Positions 1-7,673 of a DNA stretch of 20,537 nucleotides are shown here, piece by piece (position 1 is the stretch's first letter; each line of letters opens with the position of its first letter). The stretch lies in assembly GCA_011389605.1 (NCBI GenBank), contig JAABTZ010000008.1, positions 1 through 20,537 of the forward strand, given 5' to 3'. The notes beneath the pieces were generated by a model that made no database searches, was not told the DNA's origin, and worked only from the letters and a program-made list of their open reading frames with translations. The stretch is from Desulfobacteraceae bacterium (lineage in GTDB: Bacteria > Desulfobacterota > Desulfobacteria > Desulfobacterales > Desulfosalsimonadaceae). The translations under genes and the position numbers were made by a program.

Positions 1-1
1 G

Positions 2-454
2 CGGTCCGGGGACGCCGAAGAGATCCGGGAGATGGCCGCTGCAACAAATTTTTTCCATTCCTATGAGATTGACGTGGCGGTGGAACTGGTGGAGGATCGG
101 CTTCAAAAAGGGGCAGCCAGCGATTACGCATTTGTGTTTCTTGAAATCGCCGGCCAGCTTTTGGGATATGCCTGCTACGGTCTAATTCCCTGCACCGTTT
201 CCAGTTATGATATTTACTGGATTGTAGTGCAGCCGGACAGTCAGCGCCGGGGCATCGGCAGGATGATTTTGGCTGAGGTGGAATCGTTGATCGGTAAAGC
301 CGGTGGCACCCGAATTTACGTTGACACCTCTCAGTCTGAGAAATACAGGATGACCCGGGGTTTTTATCAGCAGACCGGATACCATTGCGAATCGATCCTG
401 GCCGATTTTTATGCGCCCGGAGATGGAAAGGTGGTATTCTGCAAAAATCTATAA
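2..454 (+). CDS. GNAT-family N-acetyltransferase (5' end outside window)
   Basis: The frame is open from the first bases of the window, so the true start lies upstream; an internal ATG at 32 would give 140 residues but would cut the first strand and helix of the fold. The visible part carries the acetyl-CoA-binding motif A region (IVVQPDSQRRGIGRMILAEVE, Q/RxxGxG/A type) and a late motif around a tyrosine (GFYQQTGYH), both typical of GNAT enzymes. The family transfers an acetyl group from acetyl-CoA to an amine; the substrate cannot be read from sequence. A short hairpin follows the stop. Function beyond GNAT is unknown. Confidence 0.8.
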   Translation, partial: RSGDAEEIREMAAATNFFHSYEIDVAVELVEDRLQKGAASDYAFVFLEIAGQLLGYACYGLIPCTVSSYDIYWIVVQPDSQRRGIGRMILAEVESLIGKAGGTRIYVDTSQSEKYRMTRGFYQQTGYHCESILADFYAPGDGKVVFCKNL

Positions 455-461
455 TATTTTT

Positions 462-479
462 ATCCCGCGGAAACGGGAT
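462..479 (+). terminator. Small stem-loop after the first GNAT gene
   Basis: ATCCCG and CGGGAT form a perfect 6-bp stem around a CGGAAA loop, 8 bases after the stop. No T-run follows on the plus strand; an A/T-rich run (ATATTTTT) precedes it, so it would look more like a terminator read from the minus strand. It may be a weak or factor-assisted 3' end. Confidence 0.3.
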
Positions 480-531
480 GTCATTCCTCTCTGTCATCTC
501 ATTAATATAAGCCGAAGGTAGGCAAATTAAA

Positions 532-1647
532 TTGTGTTTTGAACAAATTTCAGAAAATCTGCAGGCAATTGTCTATGATCCCAAAGATGCGCCGGAAGAA
601 TTATGGTCTGCCTGGTTTGCGGTTTCGGAATCGGTTTTCCGGGAATTTAATCCAAAATCCCGGCTGCCGGACCGGAATGCGGCAAAGCGCCGCCTGTCGG
701 TGGCAAGCCCGCTTTACCGAACCGAGCGAACCCTGGTTTTCGATAACACGGAAACACCGGTGGCGGTGATGTCTTTTTCCTATGAAACCCAACTTTCCCC
801 CAGTTATGAACTGGATCGCAACATCTGTCACATGAATATTCTTGTGGAAAAGGCTTTCCGGCGAAAACGGATCGCCACCCAGCTGCTCAGGGAGCTGCTG
901 AAAAAAGCGCGCAAGATACAAAAAACCACCATTGCCGGGGAAATCGACAACACGCCTGCAAGGAAGTTTTGCGAAGCTTACGCCGGGGAAGTGGTACACA
1001 AGGAAGTACAGCACCGAATGTACATGGACGGGGCCAACTGGGAGGCGGCCGCGGAGTGGCGGGAAAATGGCAGAAACAAGTTTCCGGATACCACGTTTGA
1101 ATTTTTTCAGGATTGTCCGGCAGCCGATATCCAAGCCTTTTGTCGGACCTACACGGAAATTATCAACGAGCGGCCCACCGGCGATATGCAGCAGACCATT
1201 ATTACTACGCCGGCATCACGGCGGATCGAGGAAGAAAATCTGAAAAAGAAAGGGGTGAAGTGGTATACGTTGATCTCCAGGGAAAAAAACGGTGATATCA
1301 GCGCAATGACCGATATTATGTATCATCGCCGGGAACCGCACAAAATCATCCAGTATTTTACCGGTGTGTCGGCCAGGCACCGCCGAAAAGGGCTTGCCAA
1401 ACGGCTTAAAGCGGAAATGCTCTACCTGATGCGGGAGAAGTTTCCGGAAGTGGAATACATCACCACCACCATGGCGCCGGACAACCGCCCCATGCAGGCC
1501 ATCAACGCGAAATTGGGATTTAAGCTGCGGAAAACGGATTATGTGTATCAGTGGACGCTTACGGATCTGGAGCGGCAGGTGGAGATGCACCTTCAGACAG
1601 TAAAGAAAAGACGGAAAAGGGATTGTCAAACGGGTTTCCCCGGGTGA
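532..1647 (+). CDS. Tandem GNAT-domain acetyltransferase
   Basis: The 371-residue product contains two GNAT folds in a row. The first (about residues 20-180) has an acetyl-CoA loop near residues 110-125 (RRKRIATQLLRELLKKA). The second (about 190-365) has another at about 280-297 (RHRRKGLAKRLKAEMLYLMR) and ends in a typical N-x-x-M-x-x-x-N-x-x-L-G-F helix (DNRPMQAINAKLGF). Double-GNAT proteins of this layout resemble mycothiol-synthase-type enzymes, where often only one half is catalytic; the substrate here is unknown. The frame begins with TTG at 532, after an upstream in-frame stop at 508, and a GAAGG-like site lies about 12 bases before it; no ATG is available near the start. The 3' end overlaps the convergent C45 hydrolase gene by 89 bases. 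Confidence 0.75.
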   Translation: MCFEQISENLQAIVYDPKDAPEELWSAWFAVSESVFREFNPKSRLPDRNAAKRRLSVASPLYRTERTLVFDNTETPVAVMSFSYETQLSPSYELDRNICHMNILVEKAFRRKRIATQLLRELLKKARKIQKTTIAGEIDNTPARKFCEAYAGEVVHKEVQHRMYMDGANWEAAAEWRENGRNKFPDTTFEFFQDCPAADIQAFCRTYTEIINERPTGDMQQTIITTPASRRIEEENLKKKGVKWYTLISREKNGDISAMTDIMYHRREPHKIIQYFTGVSARHRRKGLAKRLKAEMLYLMREKFPEVEYITTTMAPDNRPMQAINAKLGFKLRKTDYVYQWTLTDLERQVEMHLQTVKKRRKRDCQTGFPG

Positions 1648-2614
1648 TATGAAAGTCAAGGTTTTGAAAATCCATGATCAGGGTCGCCACAGTGATGGAG
1701 GTGTCGTCCGTGAGCCAGGGATGGGAAAACCGCTTGCGGCAGATGGGCGCATTTTCGTCGCCTCGGTCTTTGAGGATCGCTTTCATGGCGCAAATGTCAG
1801 GGGTGTGCGCAGCTTTGAGCAGTTCCGATGCCCGTCTGTAGCGGTCCATGGAATTGGGAAAGAGTTTCAGGTCATAATCGACTTTGGTCAGGAAATGGTT
1901 GGTGTGAACAAACCGGTCTCCCACCGGAAGGGTGAAAAATTCGGTTCCTGCGATTTCAATGTTTTCCATTTGCCCGCTTTTGTCTGCGATCAACAGATTG
2001 CAGACTTTGCCGGTGAGATGTGATGTGACAAGCGATCGGGTCGCCGCAAGATCTTCGCTTTCCAGAATTGCCCGGAGCAGGACATGGAGGGGAATGCCTG
2101 CGGGCGAATAATTTTCAATGCTCATGAAGTTGAGACAAACCCCAACGCCGTGGCTGTTCATGCCGATTTTACCGATCATTCCGGGTTCCGTCATTGTCAG
2201 AATTCGGGTGCCGGTGTCGGTTTCAATATCAAGGATGACCGCCAGTTTTTCCATTTCCATGTCCCAGTCCCAGTTCTGCCCCATCAGTCCCTGTTTTTTG
2301 AACGCCATAGTGGTGCATTCCATAGGGTTGAGATTCAAAAGTTCCGTGCGTCCGTTCAGGGCGTAAATCCAGAGCGGGTCAACCATGGCTGCCTCCGCCA
2401 GCGTTTCGATTTCCAGAAACAGATCCTTGCGAAAGGATTTGGTGCTGGTTTGAAATCCCCGGGAAATACGTAAGATATCTTCTTGGGGTATCAGAAACTG
2501 TTTTTTATAAAATTCAACGGTTCGATGAATTCTGTATTTGAGTTGCCGGCCGTGCTGGCGACCGCGTTCTTCAGGGGTTCCGCTGATTTTGATGACGGGA
2601 AAATACGGTTCCAT
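1559..2614 (-). CDS. C45/acyl-CoA:6-aminopenicillanic-acid acyltransferase-like hydrolase
   Basis: The 351-residue protein matches the AAT (peptidase C45) family of N-terminal-nucleophile amidohydrolases. The N-terminus has the family's G-x-x-x-G-R-Q-x-G-x-x region (EERGRQHGRQL). Cys100 in MECTTMAF, followed by the GQNWDWD motif at about 112-118, is the expected nucleophile exposed by self-cleavage. The central part has the expected pattern of strands (MTEPGMIGKIGMNSHGVGVCLN). Relatives act on acyl amides or small peptides; the substrate is unknown. The start at 2614 has only a weak ribosome site. A decayed gene on the same strand ends 11 bases upstream, so the two may once have been co-transcribed. 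The last 25-30 residues run into the convergent GNAT gene and look like a non-conserved tail. Confidence 0.8.
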   Translation of the reverse strand: MEPYFPVIKISGTPEERGRQHGRQLKYRIHRTVEFYKKQFLIPQEDILRISRGFQTSTKSFRKDLFLEIETLAEAAMVDPLWIYALNGRTELLNLNPMECTTMAFKKQGLMGQNWDWDMEMEKLAVILDIETDTGTRILTMTEPGMIGKIGMNSHGVGVCLNFMSIENYSPAGIPLHVLLRAILESEDLAATRSLVTSHLTGKVCNLLIADKSGQMENIEIAGTEFFTLPVGDRFVHTNHFLTKVDYDLKLFPNSMDRYRRASELLKAAHTPDICAMKAILKDRGDENAPICRKRFSHPWLTDDTSITVATLIMDFQNLDFHITRGNPFDNPFSVFSLLSEGASPPAAPDP

Positions 2615-2625
2615 TGAGAAGGACT

Positions 2626-2816
2626 TTATAAATTATAAAAATGCCGTTGCCGGGCCAGGTCGAAAAACCGGAAGTCCTTGACGGTCTCTTCAAAGTCTTC
2701 CCAGTTGTCTCCGCAATGGACCAGGGCCATCATTTTTTGATGTCCTCAGGCAGGGTGTTGAATTCGTTGATGCCCGGCATAAACGCCGCCGGTGAAAAAC
2801 TGGCAGTCATTAAAAA
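2626..2816 (-). pseudogene. Truncated, frameshifted gene remnant (3' end only)
   Basis: Reading the minus strand gives three blocks that join into one protein tail: NDCQFFTGGVYAG, then INEFNTLPEDIKK in a second frame, then MMALVHCGDNWEDF to a stop at 2626-2628 back in the first frame. One surplus G near 2780 and one missing A in the six-A run (plus-strand T run at 2733-2738) explain both shifts; without them the frame is continuous and the in-frame TGA at 2730-2732 disappears. The 5' part is gone: repeat R1 begins at 2817 exactly where the readable protein ends. I do not recognise the family. It is probably dead; sequencing error could explain the shifts but not the missing 5' end. Confidence 0.6.
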
Positions 2817-2972
2817 TTGATGGCACCGTAAAAAGTCCAATATCTGCGTTACGCGCGATTTTTCAGAATTTCACGTACGGCTAAGTACGCTGCATTCTTC
2901 AAAATCGCGCAAGCCTTGATCTTGAACTTTCTACGGCCCCATCTGAAATCAGACTTTTTACGGTTCCATCAA
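2817..2972 (+). repeat. Palindromic MITE-like repeat, copy R1
   Basis: A 156-bp element with near-perfect 21-bp terminal inverted repeats: left TTGATGGCACCGTAAAAAG..., right its complement with one mismatch (2952-2972). Inside is a long imperfect hairpin centred on CGTAC-GGCTAA-GTACG, with arms GCGCGATTTT and AAAATCGCGC. No ORF is encoded. A second copy in the same orientation is at 15314-15476 and a truncated copy at 5086-5142. Size, terminal repeats and lack of coding suggest a non-autonomous mobile element or a large REP/BIME-like palindrome. It truncates the adjacent pseudogene. Confidence 0.85.
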
Positions 2973-2987
2973 AACAAGCCTGTAAAA

Positions 2988-3024
2988 ACAGCCGCACTTC
3001 GGAAAAATACCGGACTGCGGCTGT
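2988..3024 (-). terminator. Strong hairpin with T-run on the minus strand
   Basis: ACAGCCGCACTTCGG (2988-3002) pairs with CCGGACTGCGGCTGT (3010-3024), about 14 pairs with one mismatch and an A-rich 7-base loop. On the minus strand the stem is followed at once by TTTTTAC, the form of a rho-independent terminator. No minus-strand gene lies directly upstream of it, so it is either a relic of a lost gene or insulates the region from antisense transcription. On the plus strand no T-run follows. Confidence 0.55.
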
Positions 3025-3053
3025 CTTGCGTTCTGGCCCGGATTTTGACTCCA

Positions 3054-3062
3054 TGGTATAAT
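3054..3062 (+). promoter_or_regulatory. Extended -10 promoter for the EamA transporter
   Basis: TGGTATAAT is a perfect extended -10 element (TGn followed by TATAAT). No good -35 is seen at 16-18 bases upstream, as is common for extended -10 promoters. Transcription would start near 3069, which lies after the ATG at 3067 and so favours the ATG at 3094 as the translation start of the transporter gene. Confidence 0.5.
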
Positions 3063-3093
3063 CTGAATGGATATGTTATATACCAGAGTTGTC

Positions 3094-4014
3094 ATGGACT
3101 CAGAATCGATACAGCAAAAATATCCTGAAAAACAAAGCAGGTTATCACCACATCTCAAAGGGCTTCTTATGACCCTGGCGGGTGCTTTTTGTTTTGCCCT
3201 TGTGCCCATATGGGTGAGGTCAATAGAAGCATATTCTTCGCTGAGTATAGTATTTTACAGGGGCTTGATCGGTGTTATTCCGCTTTTTTTATGGATTATT
3301 TATACTCCCCGGGGCCGAAGGGACATAACTTTGCGGCAGCTAACCAGCCGGCAGCGCCTGGTGCTTCTTGCAGTGGGCATTTCCATGTGCGGCACGGCCA
3401 CCACCTACTATATCGCCATTATGAAAACATCCGTTGCCAAGGCCGTGCTGCTCCATTATACAGCGCCGATTTACGTCGCCATTTTCAGCCCGCTTATCCT
3501 GAAGGAAAAAAATACTTTTCTGACCTGGCTTGCCGTGGGAGCGGGATTTTTTGGTACAGCCCTGATATGTGAACCTGCAGGTTTGCTCAAAGCTGAAACC
3601 GATGAACTCATCGGCATTATCAGTGCGCTTTTCTCGGGGCTGTTTTTGTCCGGGGTGTTTTTGTTCGGTCGGTTTTTAGCCGGGGATCTGCCTTCCCGGA
3701 TCAGGACATTCTGGGGTAGTGTGATAGTGGTTTTGATTCTGCTGCCATTTGGCATACTGGTTCCGGCCGGGCATTTCTGGCACAACCTGCCTTTTCTCCT
3801 GATGCTGGGAACCGTGTCCCTGGCTCTTCCATATACGCTTTTTTTCAAAGGGCAGAATTACATTTCCGCCCAGGTTGCCTCGGTGACCGCCCTGTTTGAG
3901 CCTGTGTGCGGCATCGGAATCGGGTTTTTGTTTTTTGCAGAAAAATTGACTCCTGCAGGATTCATGGGCGCAGGCATTGTTTTGCTGAGTATTTATATCG
4001 CCGGCCGGCGATAG
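3094..4014 (+). CDS. EamA/DMT-superfamily inner-membrane transporter
   Basis: The product (306 residues from ATG 3094; 315 from ATG 3067) has about ten hydrophobic segments in two similar halves, the layout of the EamA drug/metabolite transporter family. The first half starts at GLLMTLAGAFCFALVPIWVRS and the second near ELIGIISALFSGLFLSGVFL. Family members export amino acids, other small metabolites or drugs by proton exchange, but the substrate cannot be read from the sequence. I prefer the 3094 start because a TGGTATAAT promoter at 3054-3062 places the transcript start after 3067. The stop codon sits in the loop of a GC-rich hairpin. It lies upstream of a dehydrogenase gene on the same strand, 100 bases apart, so they may be transcribed separately. 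Confidence 0.85.
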   Translation: MDSESIQQKYPEKQSRLSPHLKGLLMTLAGAFCFALVPIWVRSIEAYSSLSIVFYRGLIGVIPLFLWIIYTPRGRRDITLRQLTSRQRLVLLAVGISMCGTATTYYIAIMKTSVAKAVLLHYTAPIYVAIFSPLILKEKNTFLTWLAVGAGFFGTALICEPAGLLKAETDELIGIISALFSGLFLSGVFLFGRFLAGDLPSRIRTFWGSVIVVLILLPFGILVPAGHFWHNLPFLLMLGTVSLALPYTLFFKGQNYISAQVASVTALFEPVCGIGIGFLFFAEKLTPAGFMGAGIVLLSIYIAGRR

Positions 4015-4021
4015 CGGCCGG
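4001..4021 (+). terminator. GC-rich hairpin overlapping the transporter stop codon
   Basis: CCGGCCG (4001-4007) and CGGCCGG (4015-4021) form a perfect 7-bp stem with a 7-base loop that contains the TAG stop. A T-rich but interrupted stretch (TTCTTCATTTTTATTT) follows. This is a plausible intrinsic terminator embedded in the gene end. Confidence 0.5.
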
Positions 4022-4114
4022 GTTCTTCATTTTTATTTCCAATGAATTGAAAAAGGGATTACATTTCGTTATAAACAAACTATACCGTAGCAGGTGGTAA
4101 GTGGGGCCTTTGCA

Positions 4115-5074
4115 ATGAAAGCGCTTGTTTTTGACAAAGAGCTAAAGGCAGTCGATGATTTTCCAAAGCCGCAGGCCCCTTTGGGAGAGGCGCTTATAGA
4201 AGTTCACATGGCGGGCATTTGCAACACCGATATAGAAATAACCAAAGGTTATATGGGCTTTACCGGAATTCCGGGGCATGAATTCACAGGGACAGTCAAA
4301 GAGGTAAACTCATCTGAGAAAAGCTGGATTGGCAGGCGGGTGGTGGGTGATATCAATTGTGCCTGCAACAAAGCAGATTGTCATTATTGCCGGAATAATC
4401 TCGGCCGTCACTGCCCGGGCCGCACAACACTTGGTATCTACGGACGAAACGGATCTCTGGCGGAATATATCACCTTACCTGTTGAAAATCTGCTGGAAGT
4501 CCCGGACTCTGTCCCGGATGAAATAGCGGTATTAACCGAGCCGCTGGCCGCCGGCTTTGAGATCCTGGAACAGATCAATATTTATCCCCATGACGAAGTT
4601 CTCATTGTGGGCGACGGCAAACTTGGGCTATTGATTAACCATGCAGTAAGCACCACCGGAGCCAGTATTACCCAAGTGGGCAAGCATCCTGAAAAGCTCG
4701 GCCTTGTTGCCGGCAGCCGCTGCACGACCATACTTCTTGATGAAATGCCCGACAACCAGTACGACGTGGTAATAGAAGCCACGGGAAGTGCCGACGGGTT
4801 TAATTTCTCTGTTGCTCACACCAGGCCCCGGGGCAGGCTGGTTTTGAAAAGCACCATTGCCTCGGGCCAGAACACTGACATGAATCCGGTTGTGGTAAAC
4901 GAAATTACAATAATCGGTTCCCGCTGCGGCCTGCTTGATCCGGCCTTGGACTACCTTGCCTCAGGGGTTGATTTCAGTGCACTGATAAGCGGAATTTTCC
5001 CGTTTGAAAAAACCTTGGAAGCATTTCAAGCTGCCCGGCAAAAAGGGGCCCTGAAGATTTTAATCAGGTTTTGA
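4115..5074 (+). CDS. Zinc-dependent MDR-family alcohol/polyol dehydrogenase
   Basis: From ATG 4115 the product is 319 residues. It has the GroES-like catalytic domain of medium-chain dehydrogenases: Cys36 in GICNTD and His55-Glu56 in GHEF are the expected catalytic zinc ligands, and Cys84/89/92/100 in the C-x-x-C-x7-C region are the structural zinc ligands, with a wider first gap than the usual C-x2-C-x2-C-x7-C. A Rossmann motif (VLIVGDGKLGLL, about residues 165-176) binds NAD(P). The protein is short for the family (usually 340-350) and resembles threonine/sorbitol-dehydrogenase-like members; the substrate is unknown. The start is chosen because MKALVF is the canonical family start and an AGTGGGG site lies 8 bases upstream; an ATG at 4094 adds seven unlikely residues. 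A partial repeat follows the stop within 12 bases. Confidence 0.85.
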   Translation: MKALVFDKELKAVDDFPKPQAPLGEALIEVHMAGICNTDIEITKGYMGFTGIPGHEFTGTVKEVNSSEKSWIGRRVVGDINCACNKADCHYCRNNLGRHCPGRTTLGIYGRNGSLAEYITLPVENLLEVPDSVPDEIAVLTEPLAAGFEILEQINIYPHDEVLIVGDGKLGLLINHAVSTTGASITQVGKHPEKLGLVAGSRCTTILLDEMPDNQYDVVIEATGSADGFNFSVAHTRPRGRLVLKSTIASGQNTDMNPVVVNEITIIGSRCGLLDPALDYLASGVDFSALISGIFPFEKTLEAFQAARQKGALKILIRF

Positions 5075-5085
5075 TGTCGTAAAAG

Positions 5086-5142
5086 TTGATGCCCTCGTAA
5101 AAAATCGGTTTTCAGATGGCGCCGTAAAAGGTTTAAGATCTC
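5086..5142 (-). repeat. Truncated copy of the palindromic repeat (R3)
   Basis: TTGATGCCCTCGTAAAAAATC, then TTTCAGATGG, GCCGTAAAA and AAGATC, align in order with the reverse complement of the right end of copy R1. Only about 57 bases of the element are recognisable and the central hairpin is missing. A second terminus-like sequence (TTGATGTCGTAAAAG) lies just before it at 5071-5085 and includes the stop codon of the dehydrogenase gene, suggesting nested or repeated insertion at a convergent gene end. Confidence 0.65.
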
Positions 5143-5211
5143 CTTTTTCGTGCGGCGCTTACGGGTTTGTTTTCTGCAAAAATACCGCCTTGGCAACACT
5201 TTGTTTTTCTT

Positions 5212-7647
5212 TTATTTTTCCAGCAAAGCGATGCTTTCTGCAATTTCTTTTTCCGAAACCGTCTGCCGCAGTTCTTCCATCCTGTTGATAACCCCGGCAA
5301 AACGCACGCCTTCTGCCGCGCTTATCCATTCCAGCTGCAGCCGTTCGGGCCGGATTCCTTTTTTCTCCATTTTTTTGCGGACCTTTTCCACTCGTTTAAC
5401 AGTCCAGTGGTTGGCATCAATGTAATGGCAGTCACCGATATGGCACCCGCTTACCAAAACAATCGGTGCGCCTTTTTTAAAACCGTGCCAGATAAAATCC
5501 TCATCCACCCGGCCGGAGCACATGGTGCGGATCACCCTGGCTTTGGGCGGATACTGGAGGCGGGAGACGCCCGCATAGTCGGCCCCGGCATAGGAGCACC
5601 AGTTGCAGGCAAATGTCAGAATCTTTTCTTTGGCCCCTTCTTCGAGCATGGCGTCTATCTGATCGTATATCTGCCTGTCGGTAAAATGGTTCATGGTAAT
5701 GGCCCCGAACCGGCACTCGGCCGCACACGTGCCGCATCCCGCACAGGCGGCCGTGGCAACCTTTGCGGGAATCTTGTTTTTGGGATCTACGGTGATAGCG
5801 TTGTAGGGACAGACTTGGGCGCACTTGCCGCAGCAATTGCACAATTCAGGGTCGATTTCCGATACAATGGCCTCTGCGGTGATTTGGTCACTCTGCATAA
5901 GCCTAATGGCGCGCACGGCTGCAGCTGATGCCTGGGTGACGCTTTCCTTGATGTCCTTGGGCCCTTCCGCGCACCCGGCATAAAAGATGCCACGGGTTGC
6001 CGCATCCACCGGCTGCAGCTTGGGATGGGCCTCAAGGAAGAATCCGTCAGATGTCAGCTGCAGGCCCAGCATTTCCTGGAGCCGGTTGGTGCTTTCTGCC
6101 GGTTCAATGCCGATGGCCAGAACCAGCATGTCGAGTTCGTAGTAGTCAAGCAGGCCTGTTCCAACGTTTTCCACAGCAACTCTAAGGCTTTTGTCCGGCA
6201 GTTCTTCCACATGCCCGGGAAGTCCCCTCACGTAGTGCACCCCCTGGCGTCTGCTTCTGGTGTAGAGATCCTCAAACCCCTTTCCGAATGCGCGTATGTC
6301 TACGTAAAAGACCTTGACTGACATGTCCGGGTAGTGCTCCTTTAACACCAGAGTGCTTTTTACCGTATTCATGCAGCAGGTATTGGAGCAGTAGGGTTTG
6401 CCGCGGCGCGCGGAACGCGATCCCACGCACTGGATAAAGCCGACTTTTTTAGGCTGTTTTCGGTCCGTGGGGCGCAAAAGCTCTCCCTGGGTGGGGCCGC
6501 CGGCGTTGACCAGGCGTTCAAACTCCAGGCTGGTAAGGACATTTTCAAAACGGGTGTAACCGTATTCATCCAGAACACGAGGATCATGGGGCTTTAAGCC
6601 CGTGGCCACCACGACGGTGCCCACATGCTCTGTAAAGGTTTCATCGGACATGTGAAAGTCGATGCATTTTTTTTCGCAGGCTTCCAGGCACTTGCTGCAC
6701 ACCACCGGGTTGTTTCCCAGGCACTCATTGGCATTAAGAACGTAAGCAGACGGCACTGCCTGGGGAAAGGGCGAGTAGATGGCGCGCCGGGAGGAAAGGC
6801 CCAGGTTGAATTCATCCGGGCGGATCACCGGGCAGACTTGGGCGCAGTCCCCGCAGGCGGTGCACTCTTTTTCATTTACGTACCTGGCTTTTTTGACAAT
6901 TTTCACATCGAAATTGCCCACGTTTCCCTTGATATCCACCACTTCACTCAGGGTGTGAATCTTAATTCCTGGATGCCGACCGGCATCCGTCATTTTCGGC
7001 CCCAGGATTCAGATGGAGCAGTCCATGGTGGGAAAGGTTTTGTCCAGCTGGGCCATCACACCGCCGATGGAGGGTTGTTTTTCCACCAGAATCACCTCAT
7101 AGCCGTTGTCTGCCATGTCCAGGGCCGACTGTATGCCTGCAACACCTCCGCCGATAACAAGGGCTTTGCGGGTCATGGGAAGTTTGGGCTCGATTAGCGG
7201 CTGCAGCCTGCGCACTTTTGCCACGGCCATTTTTACCAGGTCATGGGCCTTTGCCGTAGCTTGCGCGGGTTGTTTCATGTGCACCCAACTGCATTGTTCC
7301 CTGAGATTGGCCATTTCCAGAAGATAGGGATTTAAACCGGCGGCAACAAGCATCTGGCGGAATGTCGGTTCATGCAGGCGGGGCGAGCACGAGCCGATCA
7401 CTATACGATTCAGGCCGTGGGTTTCAATATCGTTTCTTATTTCGCGCTGGCCCGGTTCACTGCAGGCATAACCGATTCCCCTGGATACGACCACATCCGG
7501 CAATCCGGCCACGGCCTCAGCCACACCATCGCAATCCACGGTCTGGGCAATGTTTAACCCGCAGTGGCAGACATATACGCCAACGCGCACTTCAGGGGCC
7601 GCGTTTTGCGCCCTGCTCTGTGCTGCCGATTTAATTGATGCTGTCAT
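5212..7647 (-). CDS. hdrA: HdrA-MvhD fusion, selenocysteine-containing flavin/iron-sulfur subunit
   Basis: The gene is one 811-residue frame read through an in-frame UGA at 7009-7011. Residues 20-150 form the HdrA N-terminal cluster domain (Cys27, 29, 62, 87, 119). An FAD Rossmann motif GGGVAGIQ lies at 166-173. The MDCSI-U motif has Cys210 and Sec213, where most HdrA proteins have Cys. Two ferredoxin-type motif sets follow (Cys262/265/268/272 and Cys309-328), then a second pair near 603-613 and 635-645. The C-terminus (about 675-811) is a complete MvhD domain with all five cysteines (CNWC, MCSGRV, GCHIGDC). HdrA is the flavin subunit that splits or merges electrons in heterodisulfide-reductase complexes; the MvhD fusion replaces a separate electron-transfer partner. 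It is the last gene of the kor-hdr operon, 26 bases after the MvhD-HdrCB gene. Confidence 0.9.
6971..6988 (-). promoter_or_regulatory. SECIS-like hairpin for selenocysteine insertion
   Basis: On the mRNA, GGAUGCC and GGCAUCC form a perfect 7-bp stem closed by a GGUC loop. The stem begins 20 bases after the UGA and the loop lies 28-31 bases after it, inside the range known for bacterial SECIS elements. The loop resembles the GGUCU loop of E. coli fdhF that SelB recognises. The hairpin is inside the coding sequence, as is usual in bacteria. Confidence 0.7.
7009..7011 (-). other. In-frame UGA read as selenocysteine (Sec213 of HdrA)
   Basis: The UGA sits between MDCSI and ILGPKM. HdrA proteins normally have Cys here (the D-C-x-x-C-I-L motif), and the downstream frame continues for 598 residues with intact HdrA and MvhD domains. 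The window holds no selA, selB, selC or selD, so decoding machinery must be elsewhere. Confidence 0.85.
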
Positions 7648-7673
7648 TGTTTTTCCCTGTACTTGAAGTGTGT

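Noticed and set aside
601..1134. 177-codon minus-strand open frame
   Set aside because: It lies wholly inside the tandem-GNAT gene, whose two domains are clear; no motif is seen in the antisense product.
5167..5928. Long plus-strand open frame (253 codons) opposite hdrA
   Set aside because: It is antisense to a well-supported gene, has no recognisable domain, and is explained by the GC-rich codon pattern of the other strand. The same holds for 11778-12386 and 14017-14775.
6994..7011. Reading the UGA at 7009 as a true stop, giving two separate genes or a pseudogene
   Set aside because: Both halves are intact, in the same frame, the UGA falls on a conserved Cys column, and a SECIS-like hairpin follows at the right distance.
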